Part shown: positions 52,492 to 61,669 of the stretch, in pieces
Numbering within the stretch: the first letter of the stretch is position 1
How the letters are laid out: the number at the start of each line of letters is the position of its first letter
Source of the DNA: Polaribacter sp. Q13
GTDB lineage: Bacteria; Bacteroidota; Bacteroidia; Flavobacteriales; Flavobacteriaceae
Direction: 5' to 3'
NCBI RefSeq assembly: GCF_016858305.2
Contig: NZ_CP074436.1
Location: 1,136,001 to 1,200,000, forward strand
DNA length: 64,000 nucleotides
The notes under the pieces: generated by a model
Seen by the model: only the letters and a program-made list of their open reading frames with translations
Told to the model about the DNA's origin: nothing
The model's database searches: none
Program-made: the position numbers and the translations under genes

Positions 52492-52522
52492 AAAAAAAAA
52501 CCCTCTTTTCAGAGGGCTTTTT
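52492..52522 (-). terminator. Intrinsic terminator after the 56-residue protein gene
   Basis: CCCTCT (52501-52506) pairs with AGAGGG (52511-52516) over a 4-nt loop. On the minus strand the stem is followed by a run of nine T (the A-run 52492-52500), and on the plus strand by CTTTTT, so it can work both ways. It lies 18 nt beyond the stop codon at 52541. Confidence 0.85.
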
Positions 52523-52540
52523 CAATAAATTAAAAAACCT

Positions 52541-52711
52541 TTAGAACCCAGTACCTGGAGCTACAGGAGATTGCGCTTGCGCTTTCTGTGGATTTAAGAT
52601 CAAGTAAGTACCTAACGCAGTTAATGCTGCATATTTACCGTAGTTTCCTATCTTTTTAAGAGCGTCTTTACGAGAAATATCTTCTGGTGTATTATTTATT
52701 TGTTTTTTCAT
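52541..52711 (-). CDS. Small 56-residue protein of unknown function
   Basis: ATG at 52711 to TAA at 52541. The sequence has a polar N-terminus with SRKDALKKIGNYGKYAA, then a hydrophobic stretch (ALTALGTYLILNP) and a tail QKAQAQSPVAPGTGF, so it looks like an exported or membrane-inserted peptide with a Tat-like but single-Arg (SRK) start and an A-x-A cleavage-like site. It starts 24 nt after the stop of the T9SS surface-protein gene and is closed by a clean terminator, which supports a real two-gene transcript. I recall similar short proteins in other Flavobacteriia, but no function. Confidence 0.7.
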   Translation of the reverse strand: MKKQINNTPEDISRKDALKKIGNYGKYAALTALGTYLILNPQKAQAQSPVAPGTGF

Positions 52712-52735
52712 TTTATATCGCTTTTATAATTTGGT

Positions 52736-55522
52736 TTATTCTAAAATAATTTTCTTGTTTAATTTACCTGTTGCAGACTTAATCTGAACTATATATAAAC
52801 CTTTCGCTAATTTAGGTACACTAATATCTTTAACTCCATTTGTAGTAAATGAATTATTTAATACTTGTTTTCCTAAAACATTATATAGACTAATAGTTGC
52901 ATTACCTTGTTCTAAACCAACAACTCTTAAAGTAGAAGCATTAGCTTGATAAACGCTTATGTTTTCTGTATTAAAGTTATCTACACTTAAAGCTTGTTGC
53001 GCTGTTGTGTGTACATAAAACCTTCCAACTCCATCTAAAGCCTCTGTTAACGTAACTTTATAAGTACTATTTGCTTCATCTAAACGAGTAAATGTTTTTG
53101 CTATTCTATCTTCTAAAAACACATTAAGACCAGAAGGTAGGTTTAAAGATTCTGCAGAAAAAGTAATTTCTTTATTCGCAGCTGCTTTTACACCAACAGG
53201 AATTACTTTTGATTCTAAATCTGAGTTAGACAAAGATTGAATTTTATATTTCTCTCCTTTATTATTAGATAATAACTCTGTGTAAATAGAAAAACTATCA
53301 TTAGATTTTGGAAACATTAACCCTTCATAACCAGCATCAAAACCATTTGTTGCATTGTTTGAATAATAAACCTCTGCGTAGTTATAGTAACCATCTACAG
53401 AAATCTGAAGTTTCACTTCTGTTTTCGCCGTTTTTTGAAATGTATCAGTAGTACCATTTTCACCAATACCAATTTGATTAGACTCTGCAAAGTTTATATC
53501 ACCCGTTGCAGAAACAACAGCTTGTGCAAAGAAACCTTGCCCTGGAGCTAATGTGAAATTACTATCATACGTTTTTGGAACATATTCTCCATTAGTACCT
53601 ACTGAGCGATTAAAAACCCAAATTTGAGTACTTTCAAGTGCTGCATTGTCTAATACAGTAGCACTACTAATGTAAGATGTGTATGGATTTCCTAATAAAT
53701 TTAAACGATTTCCAGTAGCTGCAACAGGAATATTAACTCCCGCATCATCGGTATTAATAGTTCCTAAAAAACCAAATTCTGCTTTTGCTCCTCCATTAAC
53801 AACTTTTAAAGAATACCCTTGACCTGGCATAAAAGTACCAGAACCACCTGCTTGTAAATATTCCCAATTATCATTTGCAGTATCATAGGTAGCTAAGCCT
53901 CTATTATTTCCTGTTCCTGATGCCATACCAGCAAAAGTATCATCATAAGTTACTGCTGCAACAGGCGCAGATACTAAATACCAACCTTTTGCCGCATCAG
54001 CCCCTGCGTCTTGTACTTGTCTTTTATAGTTAACTAATCCAGTAGAAGAACCACTTACTATTAGAGAACCTCCTTTTTTAATGGTTAACGTTCCTGGTGC
54101 CGTTACTACTAAATTATTAACCACAGCAGCAACATCTGCTTTAATATTTACATTGCCATTATTTGAAAGTATAGAAACATTGTCTGTTGCTGTTGGTAAA
54201 GCACCATTAGACCAATTTGCTGGATTGCCCCAAAAAGCATCTGCTCCTTGATTAAATAAATTTATTTTAGAATCCCAAGCACCAACATCACTCATATCAC
54301 TTCCAAAATCAATTGGAGTAGCATCTGTTAAAGTTGCAGGAGCAGTAAAAGTTACATTTGGTGTAACAAAAGATAAATTAGAATTTGTTAAATCTGCAGA
54401 ACGGTTTGATGCTACTTCTGTATCAAAAATATTACCAGCATCAGTTAAACTATTTGTAAAAGTTGAGGTATTACTCGAATTACCAGCAATATTTGATACA
54501 GCTCCACCAGTTGCTGTATTGCCATAAAAAAGACAGTTTGTATAATTAAGAATCTTTGTAGCAGCTCCTTGCGTACGGATACCGCCTCCGTTATTTACTA
54601 CTCCGGTTGTAGAGTTGTTATAAACCGTTACATTGGTAAGATTAGCATTTCCATCAGCACCATTAAATATGATTGCGCCACCTCTATTTAGTGTAGTATT
54701 GTTAACAAAAGTTGAATTTGTTAATGTTAAAAGAGACGCAGCACTATTGCTATTATAATTCAAAGCTCCACCATGTCCATTAGTAGCTGTAGTACTATTT
54801 CCATCAAAAAGACATCCTGAAATAATTGAGGTACCAGAATTCAAAACAGCAACAGCTCCTCCACCTCCAGCTCCTATAGAACTATTAGTAATAAAAGTTG
54901 AATTAGTAAGATTTAAATTTTGATTTCCAGCCACATAAATTGCTCCACCTCCATTGTCTGAAGAATTGCTAGTAAAAGTACAGTTAGTAACCGTTAAAGT
55001 ATTACCAGAAGTAGATCCTACAAAATTAATTGCGCCACCATTTTTAGCATTACCTGCAACTGTATTATTAGTAAATGCACAATTTGTAAATGTTACATTA
55101 CCAACATTTAAATTATTAGCATTTATGACTCCTCCAGGAGCCGTTCTACCAGTTACTCCAGAAAATGTTAAATCTGTAAATGTAATATCTTTAGCTGCAA
55201 ACAGGCCAAAAAAACCTCTTTTCAATGTAGTTGCATCTGTATTATCAGCAATTATTGTTCCACTAGAAGTACCAACAAATGATAAACTTTTATTTAACGA
55301 TTTATTTTCGTCAGACACAACGGTTCCAACTATATAAATTGTATCTCCATCAGAAGCAGTATTATGAGCTTTACCAATTGTTAAAAAAGGTGTTGCAGCT
55401 GTTAGCCCATCATTTGAATTACTACCATCTGCCTTCACATAGTAATCTGTGGCAGATAAATTAAAAGCCCCAATAAGGCATAGACATAAAGTCAAAAATA
55501 ATTTTTTTTTCATTTTTTTCAT
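52736..55522 (-). CDS. T9SS-exported beta-helix surface protein
   Basis: 928 residues, signal peptide ending NLSA-TD (start at the first of two close ATGs). It begins DYYVKADGSNSNDGLTAATPF, a DUF1565-type beta-helix entry. About 350 residues of Asn/Thr/Gly-rich repeats follow (FTNCAFTNNTVAGN, LTNSTFITNSS, LTNSTFVNNTT), resembling polymorphic-outer-membrane-protein type helices. A beta-rich region (about 440-850) follows, and the last 75 residues are a type A T9SS domain (VYQANASTLRVVGL to LNKKIILE). No catalytic motif is seen; an adhesin or surface-layer role is a guess. It is not clearly part of the degradation locus. Confidence 0.75.
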   Translation of the reverse strand: MKKMKKKLFLTLCLCLIGAFNLSATDYYVKADGSNSNDGLTAATPFLTIGKAHNTASDGDTIYIVGTVVSDENKSLNKSLSFVGTSSGTIIADNTDATTLKRGFFGLFAAKDITFTDLTFSGVTGRTAPGGVINANNLNVGNVTFTNCAFTNNTVAGNAKNGGAINFVGSTSGNTLTVTNCTFTSNSSDNGGGAIYVAGNQNLNLTNSTFITNSSIGAGGGGAVAVLNSGTSIISGCLFDGNSTTATNGHGGALNYNSNSAASLLTLTNSTFVNNTTLNRGGAIIFNGADGNANLTNVTVYNNSTTGVVNNGGGIRTQGAATKILNYTNCLFYGNTATGGAVSNIAGNSSNTSTFTNSLTDAGNIFDTEVASNRSADLTNSNLSFVTPNVTFTAPATLTDATPIDFGSDMSDVGAWDSKINLFNQGADAFWGNPANWSNGALPTATDNVSILSNNGNVNIKADVAAVVNNLVVTAPGTLTIKKGGSLIVSGSSTGLVNYKRQVQDAGADAAKGWYLVSAPVAAVTYDDTFAGMASGTGNNRGLATYDTANDNWEYLQAGGSGTFMPGQGYSLKVVNGGAKAEFGFLGTINTDDAGVNIPVAATGNRLNLLGNPYTSYISSATVLDNAALESTQIWVFNRSVGTNGEYVPKTYDSNFTLAPGQGFFAQAVVSATGDINFAESNQIGIGENGTTDTFQKTAKTEVKLQISVDGYYNYAEVYYSNNATNGFDAGYEGLMFPKSNDSFSIYTELLSNNKGEKYKIQSLSNSDLESKVIPVGVKAAANKEITFSAESLNLPSGLNVFLEDRIAKTFTRLDEANSTYKVTLTEALDGVGRFYVHTTAQQALSVDNFNTENISVYQANASTLRVVGLEQGNATISLYNVLGKQVLNNSFTTNGVKDISVPKLAKGLYIVQIKSATGKLNKKIILE

Positions 55523-56276
55523 TTTAATTATTGATTAATTGTTAAACGCTTTTTTATCTAACTATAGATTTTTCAAATATCAACTAAACATTCACTTTTT
55601 AGGAGTACAAATAATCTTTATCAAGAAACATATTATCATTTTTAAAAAACAAAAAACTACAAAAAACAAATTAAAAATAGATCTTAATACAGCGCTACAT
55701 CTATCTATACCTAGGTAAATAAGCATATAATAAAGTTAAAACACCACACATTTAACTGTTTTTTAACAAAAAAAATGTTGAAAAAATAATTTATATTTTA
55801 TTTAACAAAAATCATGAAAGAAGGAAAAAACTCGACTTTTAAAGTTTCCTTTTTTTTACCTGTGAGATACTAGATGCGTTTATATATGTTAAAAAAAAAA
55901 TTCTTACTCTATTCTAAACTTTATTTTACACCACAATTTTATCTTATAATCTATTTCTAAAGACCAAACCCTTTTAGACATCTCTTATCATCTAACAAAC
56001 TTAAATACACTTTCTTGCTTGTAAAAATAAACTTCAAAATGATGAGTTAAATTCATTTGGCAGTACTCGTTAAAAAAGAAAAAGGAAGCTTCTTTTCTAA
56101 CTCCTATTTTTATAAAACAAAAAATCTCCGAAGCCTGCGCCTCGGAGATTTTTTTCAATTAAAAAGGGACCTAAAAACCCAATTCTTTTTTATGGTAACC
56201 TAAAAAGCTACTGCTCAAAATAGGTGTCTAACCTGTTAAAATTCGTGCACTTTATCTCTAAAAACACCTAGTTCCT
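55523..56276. other. 754-nt gene-free spacer before the surface-protein gene
   Basis: It lies between the end of the Wzc gene and the start of the surface-protein gene, both on the minus strand. Apart from the hairpin at 56121-56155, it shows only AT-rich sequence with A/T runs. No frame, tRNA or repeat of note was seen. The promoter of the 55522 gene must be here, but no consensus copy was found. Confidence 0.6.
56121..56155 (-). terminator. Intrinsic terminator of the exopolysaccharide operon
   Basis: AAATCTCCGA (56122-56131) pairs with TCGGAGATTT (56142-56151), a perfect 10-bp stem with a 10-nt GC-rich loop, flanked by A and T runs, so it can act in both directions. It is 122 nt past the Wzc stop on the minus strand. 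Confidence 0.85.
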
Positions 56277-58625
56277 TTACCCTTTTTTCCACCAAGACTT
56301 TTTAATCTCAGTATCACCGTACCCATAACCATAGCCATAGCCGTATCCATAGCCTCTTTCTATATCTATATCATTTAGTAAGACTGCCATGTTTGGCAAA
56401 CGCTTTTCTTTATAAAGTTTTGCTGGTATTTCTAACAAACGTTTGTCGGAATAATTGGCTCTAATGGTATAAATAAACAAGTCGGCATTTTTACCTAATA
56501 GCATGGTATCTGTTACTAATTTAACCGGCGCTGTATCTACAACTACAAAATCATAGTTTTCTTTTCCGTAGGCTAATATATCCTCAAAACGGCCATTACT
56601 TAATAATTCGGAAGGATTAGGAGCAATGACTCCAGAGTGTACCACATCTATATCTAGAGCGTCTATATGTTTTATAACATCTGTTACTTTTAAAGATCTG
56701 TCTGTTAAATAGTTTGTAATACCTTTCCCTAGTTTCGTTTGTAAATATTCTGCTAAACGAGGTTTTCTAATATCTGCACCAACTAATAATACTTTTTTAT
56801 TAGAAAGCGCCAATACAGAAGCTAAATTTACGGCAATAAAAGTCTTTCCTTCACCTGGCACTGTAGATGTTATAAAAATAGTTTTTGCACCATCCGTAAC
56901 TCCTGCAAGCATAAAATCTAAATTGGTACGTACCATCCTAAAAGATTCCGAAACACCACTTCTACCATCTTTGTGCACAACCACTTTATTCGCATCCTTT
57001 GTTTTAGGAATTTCCCCTATTAAAGGAGCCTTTACAATGGCTTCTATATCTTTACTACTATGTACTTTATTATCTAATAAAAACAAGATATAAATTATAG
57101 CAAAAGGTATTAGTAAACCTAGCACTAAACCTATCAAATAGATTTTTTTACGATTAGGGCTTATCGGATCGTCACTTCCTCTTGCGGTATCAATTACTTT
57201 TGCATTTGGTAAGGTAACTGCCAATGAAATAGCATTTTCTTCTCTCTTTTGTAATAAATACAGGTATAACGTTTCTATAATTTGCTGTTGTCTTTCAATA
57301 TCTCTAAATTCCCTTTCTTGTTTTGGAACGGTAGACATTCTATAACCTACTCTACTTTCTGTTTTTTTGGCATCGTTTAAAGAAATACTTAAAGATGATT
57401 TTAAATTTACAAGACTTTGAGAAATACTACCACGTAATTGAGCAATTTGAGAATTTAAATTAACAATTACAGGATTCTTATCACTGGAACCATTTAAAAT
57501 TCTATTTCGCTCTAAAATTAATTGATTGTATTGTGCACTATTCGCATTCACACTACCATCACTTAAACCTAAATTTGCCGGAATTAGATTTTCTTTATTT
57601 TCAGTGATATATTCTGTTACATAATCAGCCAATCTTAATTGGGTGTTTAAACCTACAATTTTCTTTTCTAATTCGGCATTACTTTCTAAGACCATAGCTG
57701 CTTCTGCAGGAATACTTGTAAGTCTATTGCTAGATTTAAATTCCTCTACCCCTTTATCTACAGCAGATAAATCTTTTTCAATCACTGCCAATCGTTCATT
57801 TATAAAGGTACTTGTATTGTTCCCTATTAAATTTTTATCGGCAACAGCATCTTTATTATATTGATGTACCAAATCATTTAAAATAGCGGTAACCTTTTCT
57901 TTATTCTCCCCAATTAAACTAATCTCTAATAAACTAGCTTTCTCAAACATTAAACCTACTTCCACCGCAGCTCTTAAACTTTGTGTAACATTCTTTATGG
58001 GGGTAATATGAACCGTTATTACTTCGTTTGTAAGCATATCTTCGGCAGCCAAAGGTGTTAAAGTAATGTTACCAAACTCCATCTTTACCTTTTCTCCAAA
58101 TATATGTGGCGTTACTTTCTCATCCTCTGAAATAATTTCAAATTTAGAATCAGAAATAACACGAACCTTAAATGTGGTGCTTAAAGAATAAATTTTCTCT
58201 ATAGCAGAAAAAGTTATTTTAAAAGGCACTTCTTTATTATAGATTTCTGTATTTCGAACTCTTCCTTCTTTATGAAAAGTGGTCTGTAAACCTAAATCTT
58301 TTACAACACGCTCCATAAGCATGTAAGATTTTAAGATCCCAATTTCATTGTCTATCGATTTTTTACCACCTCCCATTAAGCCTAAGTCTTCAAAGGCAGA
58401 AAGTTCACTTGGTAAACCACCACCACTTTCATCATCAATTAAAATAGTGGTGGCTACCAAATATTGGTTAGGCGTATAATATGCTATGGCATAGGCCAAG
58501 CCTAATGCAACCAAAACACATACTACAAACCATTTCCAATAAAACAAATATTTTTCTAATTGTTCACGTATATTAATCGGTTTATCTTCCTCTAACAATT
58601 GGTTTAACAGATTCTCTTCTTGCAT
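56277..58625 (-). CDS. wzc: Wzc-type polysaccharide co-polymerase with tyrosine autokinase domain
   Basis: 782 residues, inner-membrane. Membrane segments at about 32-52 and 500-520 enclose a large periplasmic Wzz-type and coiled-coil region. The cytoplasmic BY-kinase domain has Walker A GEGKT (about 591), Walker A' LLVGADIRKP (about 615) and Walker B FVVVDTAP (about 695). The tail contains six Tyr alternating with Gly (residues 759-779) plus Trp and Lys, the likely autophosphorylation cluster. It controls chain length and export of a capsule or exopolysaccharide with Wza. 16 nt downstream of the Wza-like gene. Confidence 0.92.
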   Translation of the reverse strand: MQEENLLNQLLEEDKPINIREQLEKYLFYWKWFVVCVLVALGLAYAIAYYTPNQYLVATTILIDDESGGGLPSELSAFEDLGLMGGGKKSIDNEIGILKSYMLMERVVKDLGLQTTFHKEGRVRNTEIYNKEVPFKITFSAIEKIYSLSTTFKVRVISDSKFEIISEDEKVTPHIFGEKVKMEFGNITLTPLAAEDMLTNEVITVHITPIKNVTQSLRAAVEVGLMFEKASLLEISLIGENKEKVTAILNDLVHQYNKDAVADKNLIGNNTSTFINERLAVIEKDLSAVDKGVEEFKSSNRLTSIPAEAAMVLESNAELEKKIVGLNTQLRLADYVTEYITENKENLIPANLGLSDGSVNANSAQYNQLILERNRILNGSSDKNPVIVNLNSQIAQLRGSISQSLVNLKSSLSISLNDAKKTESRVGYRMSTVPKQEREFRDIERQQQIIETLYLYLLQKREENAISLAVTLPNAKVIDTARGSDDPISPNRKKIYLIGLVLGLLIPFAIIYILFLLDNKVHSSKDIEAIVKAPLIGEIPKTKDANKVVVHKDGRSGVSESFRMVRTNLDFMLAGVTDGAKTIFITSTVPGEGKTFIAVNLASVLALSNKKVLLVGADIRKPRLAEYLQTKLGKGITNYLTDRSLKVTDVIKHIDALDIDVVHSGVIAPNPSELLSNGRFEDILAYGKENYDFVVVDTAPVKLVTDTMLLGKNADLFIYTIRANYSDKRLLEIPAKLYKEKRLPNMAVLLNDIDIERGYGYGYGYGYGYGDTEIKKSWWKKG

Positions 58626-58641
58626 AATTTTTTAAATTTTA

Positions 58642-59400
58642 CTATCTTAATATGGCAATAATGGATATTAATGTGGCGATAGACGTAAAAATAATACTTG
58701 TATTTGGTCCTACCGCAGATGAATTTATTTTAGACTTGTTAGGCTCTACATAAATAACATCATTTTGTGCTAAGTAATAAAATCTCGAATTAAACAATTC
58801 TTTACTAGTAATATCTATCGGAATAAAAACGCGACGACCATCATTTTCTCTAATCAACGTTATATTAACTCTATTTCCATTAATTGTTAAATCTCCTGCC
58901 AAACCCAATGCCTCTAACATAGTGATTCGTTTATTTTCAATGCTATAAGTACCTGGTCTATTTACTTCTCCCAATACCGTAATTTTAAAATTAGTCGTTG
59001 TAATATTTACAATTGGTTTGGTGATGTATTCTGATAGTTTTTGAACCAATAATACACTTAAAGCATCCGTGGTAATCCCCGTAACTTTTAGTTTACCTAA
59101 TACAGGAAAGTTAATTTCTCCTTCAGCATTTACTAGGTAGGGCAAGGGTTTTACTGTGGTGCCCATACCTGTTCCTAAAATAGGAGTTTCATAGATATTA
59201 AAAGGCATAACAGCTTCTCCGTTTGTTGCAGAAACATTTATGTTTAATAAATCATCTTTTTGAATGGTAGATTCATACTCTCGTAAGGTTTTTTTCATAA
59301 TAAAACCTTCTTTGTCTCCAAAATAGACCATTTTTTGTTTAGAAACGCAAGACGATGCTAGTACTAAAAATAGCACTATAATAATATTTGTGTATTTCAT
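58642..59400 (-). CDS. wza: Wza-type polysaccharide export lipoprotein
   Basis: 252 residues with lipobox LASSC (Cys18). The polysaccharide export domain follows (YESTIQKDDLLNINVSATNG to about residue 130). An SLBB-like domain (FKITVLGEVNRPGTYSIEN) comes next, and a C-terminal hydrophobic segment (SIIFTSIATLISIIAI) probably spans the outer membrane. It is shorter than E. coli Wza (about 380), as is usual in Bacteroidetes. It forms the export channel partnered with the Wzc next to it. Gap to the upstream gene is 58 nt. Confidence 0.9.
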   Translation of the reverse strand: MKYTNIIIVLFLVLASSCVSKQKMVYFGDKEGFIMKKTLREYESTIQKDDLLNINVSATNGEAVMPFNIYETPILGTGMGTTVKPLPYLVNAEGEINFPVLGKLKVTGITTDALSVLLVQKLSEYITKPIVNITTTNFKITVLGEVNRPGTYSIENKRITMLEALGLAGDLTINGNRVNITLIRENDGRRVFIPIDITSKELFNSRFYYLAQNDVIYVEPNKSKINSSAVGPNTSIIFTSIATLISIIAILR

Positions 59401-59458
59401 TCTTTTTTATTTATCTATTTTTCTTTTTATTTTTTATAATTGTATTCTTTTTATTACT

Positions 59459-60853
59459 TTAAAAAGCATTGCTGTCTTTTTTAAATACTACCTGCCAAAT
59501 AGTTAAAAATAGAATCTTTACATCTAATATCAAGTTCCAATTTTCTATATACCAAATATCAGCTTGTGCCCTATTCTTCATGTCTTGTACTGTTTTGGTT
59601 TCTCCTCTAAACCCCGTAACCTGTGCCCAACCTGTAATGCCTGGTTTTACAAAATGACGCACCATAAATTTCTGTACAGATTTTCTATACGATTCGGTAT
59701 GCACCAACATATGTGGTCTTGGTCCTACTACAGACATATTTCCTATTAAGACATTATAAAATTGTGGTAATTCATCTAAACTGGTTTTACGTAAAATTCT
59801 TCCAATAGAAGTAACTCTACTATCATTTTTAGTTGCTTGTAAAGAATCCGATTCCGTATTTACCGTCATGCTTCTAAATTTGTAACATTTAAAAGGTTTA
59901 TCATCTTTACCCGAGCGCATTTGACTAAACAACACCGGACCTTTACTATTTAACTTTATAATAATTGCTAACAAAGGGTACAACCAGACTCCTATACCTA
60001 TAAGCACCAATAACGAAAATACAAAATCACATGCACGTTTGGTCATTCTACTCGTTAAACTTTCTAAAGGTTCTGCTCGTAAATACAAAGTAGCCACCTT
60101 ATTTATATAGGTCATTCTAAAGTGCTGAAATAAATATTCAGAAAAATTAGGAAGTATATACACCCTTATTAAATGATTATCTGCATAACTAATATATTTG
60201 TTAATTATAGCAGATTTCTCTGGAGGTAAAGAGATAAATAAGGCATTTACTTCTTTACTTTTATCTAAATAAGGAATTAATTCTGACTCTTTTCCTTTAT
60301 AAAATGTTTGTAATGATTCGGGTACTTCATTATCTGAAAAAATACTATGAAGCTCATACCCATTTTCGGGTACCATTAAGACACTTTTTATTAATTTTTC
60401 TATTTTTGAATCGAAACCTAAAACAATTACCTTTCTAATATTATGTCCTCTTTTACGATACCTTTTAAATACATACATTAATAGTATCTGAAAGATAGCA
60501 TGCATAACACCAAACAACAATATAGTAATGATAAAAAAATCTCTAGAAAATTTATATTCTATTAACAAATATAAAAAGGTTGCTCCAATTAAGGTAAAAA
60601 GAGTTAACCCGTGCAGACTTTTAGAGACCACCTTATCCGTGTAAATAATTCTGGGTATATCGTACATTTTTAATCGAAAAGTAATCCCCAACCAAAGTAA
60701 TAATCCAAATAAAAAGATAGATCTATATAATATTATTTCTGGAAATACGCCATCAAAAACAATATAATTCGCTGTAAAAAATGATACAAAAAATAATAAA
60801 CCATCTATAAAAAAAGCTGGAATGGGTAAATATTTAATTCTTCCTTTCGGCAT
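59459..60853 (-). CDS. Polyprenyl glycosylphosphotransferase (WbaP/WcaJ type)
   Basis: 464 residues. Four N-terminal membrane helices (about 10-125), a CoA-binding-like domain (about 135-250), a fifth hydrophobic segment (FVFSLLVLIGIGVWLYPLLA), then the sugar-transferase core with KFRSM, RKTSLDELPQ, NVLIGNMSVVGPRP and PGITGWAQV. The enzyme loads the first sugar phosphate onto undecaprenyl phosphate at the inner membrane and so starts repeat-unit synthesis. The first sugar (glucose, galactose or a derivative) is not deducible. It lies between the Wza and WecG-type genes. Confidence 0.92.
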   Translation of the reverse strand: MPKGRIKYLPIPAFFIDGLLFFVSFFTANYIVFDGVFPEIILYRSIFLFGLLLWLGITFRLKMYDIPRIIYTDKVVSKSLHGLTLFTLIGATFLYLLIEYKFSRDFFIITILLFGVMHAIFQILLMYVFKRYRKRGHNIRKVIVLGFDSKIEKLIKSVLMVPENGYELHSIFSDNEVPESLQTFYKGKESELIPYLDKSKEVNALFISLPPEKSAIINKYISYADNHLIRVYILPNFSEYLFQHFRMTYINKVATLYLRAEPLESLTSRMTKRACDFVFSLLVLIGIGVWLYPLLAIIIKLNSKGPVLFSQMRSGKDDKPFKCYKFRSMTVNTESDSLQATKNDSRVTSIGRILRKTSLDELPQFYNVLIGNMSVVGPRPHMLVHTESYRKSVQKFMVRHFVKPGITGWAQVTGFRGETKTVQDMKNRAQADIWYIENWNLILDVKILFLTIWQVVFKKDSNAF

Positions 60854-60886
60854 ATTAATTAATTTAAGTCGTAATAATAAATTATT

Positions 60887-61615
60887 TTATTTAAGTAGCA
60901 ATTGTAGTTTTTCATAAAACACATAATATATAAATTGAGAATTCCCAATTAAATACCTACGCCACATGCGTTTTGGTTCTTTTACCAATCTATATAACCA
61001 TTCTAAACCTAGATGAATCATCCATTTTGGAGCTCTATTTACAGTACCTGCATAAAAATCGAACACCGCACCTATAGAACAAATTACAGAAGTGTTTAGC
61101 ACTTCTTTATGTTCATGCCCCCATTTTTCTTGCTTTGGGGCTGTCATGCCCACAAAAAGAATATCTGGAGAAAAAGCATTTACCTGCGCTATCATTTCAT
61201 CAGTATCTTGTTTGGTAAATGTGGTTTTATAAGGAGGTGAATAACTAGCTACTTTTATGGCAGAAAATTCTTTTGCAATTCTATTTTTAATAAGGTTTAA
61301 TGTGCTTTCAGAAGCTCCCAAATAAAACACTTTCTGACCTTTTAAATTGGCTTCCGTAAGTAAATGTTGGTGTATGTCCCAACCCGCAATTTTCTGAATT
61401 TTCTTACCCCCCAACAACTTAGAGGCTAATACAATACTAGAACCATCTGGCAGTAAAACATCGCTAGATTTTAATACCGCTGCAAAGCGCTTGTCTTTTT
61501 TTGCCATACAAAAAGAATACGCATTAATGGTGTTTATACAACATCTGCTATCCGTTTTTATGTCTGACAACGCTTGACTAAAAATGGTATTTTTAACAAT
61601 ATGTGTTAAATTCAT
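60887..61615 (-). CDS. WecG/TagA/CpsF family glycosyltransferase (GT26)
   Basis: 242 residues, cytoplasmic with membrane-associating C-terminus. It shows the GT26 pattern: LLPDGSSIVLASKLLGG (catalytic Asp region), VFYLGASESTLN, FVGMTAPKQEKWGHEH, ICSIGAVFDFYAG and LGLEWLYRLVKEPKRMWRRYL at the end. Family members add the second sugar (often N-acetylmannosamine or mannosaminuronate) to the lipid-linked primer, fitting its place next to the initiating transferase. The start at 61615 is the first ATG; the upstream gap is 54 nt. Confidence 0.9.
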   Translation of the reverse strand: MNLTHIVKNTIFSQALSDIKTDSRCCINTINAYSFCMAKKDKRFAAVLKSSDVLLPDGSSIVLASKLLGGKKIQKIAGWDIHQHLLTEANLKGQKVFYLGASESTLNLIKNRIAKEFSAIKVASYSPPYKTTFTKQDTDEMIAQVNAFSPDILFVGMTAPKQEKWGHEHKEVLNTSVICSIGAVFDFYAGTVNRAPKWMIHLGLEWLYRLVKEPKRMWRRYLIGNSQFIYYVFYEKLQLLLK

Positions 61616-61669
61616 ATGTGAAAGAACTTTGTTTGTGAATTAATTTGAAGACTTTAGATTTTGAAATTA

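Noticed and set aside
56300..56350. CRISPR-like or satellite repeat
   Set aside because: The regular pattern is the Gly-Tyr coding repeat at the end of Wzc, with variable codons and no spacers.
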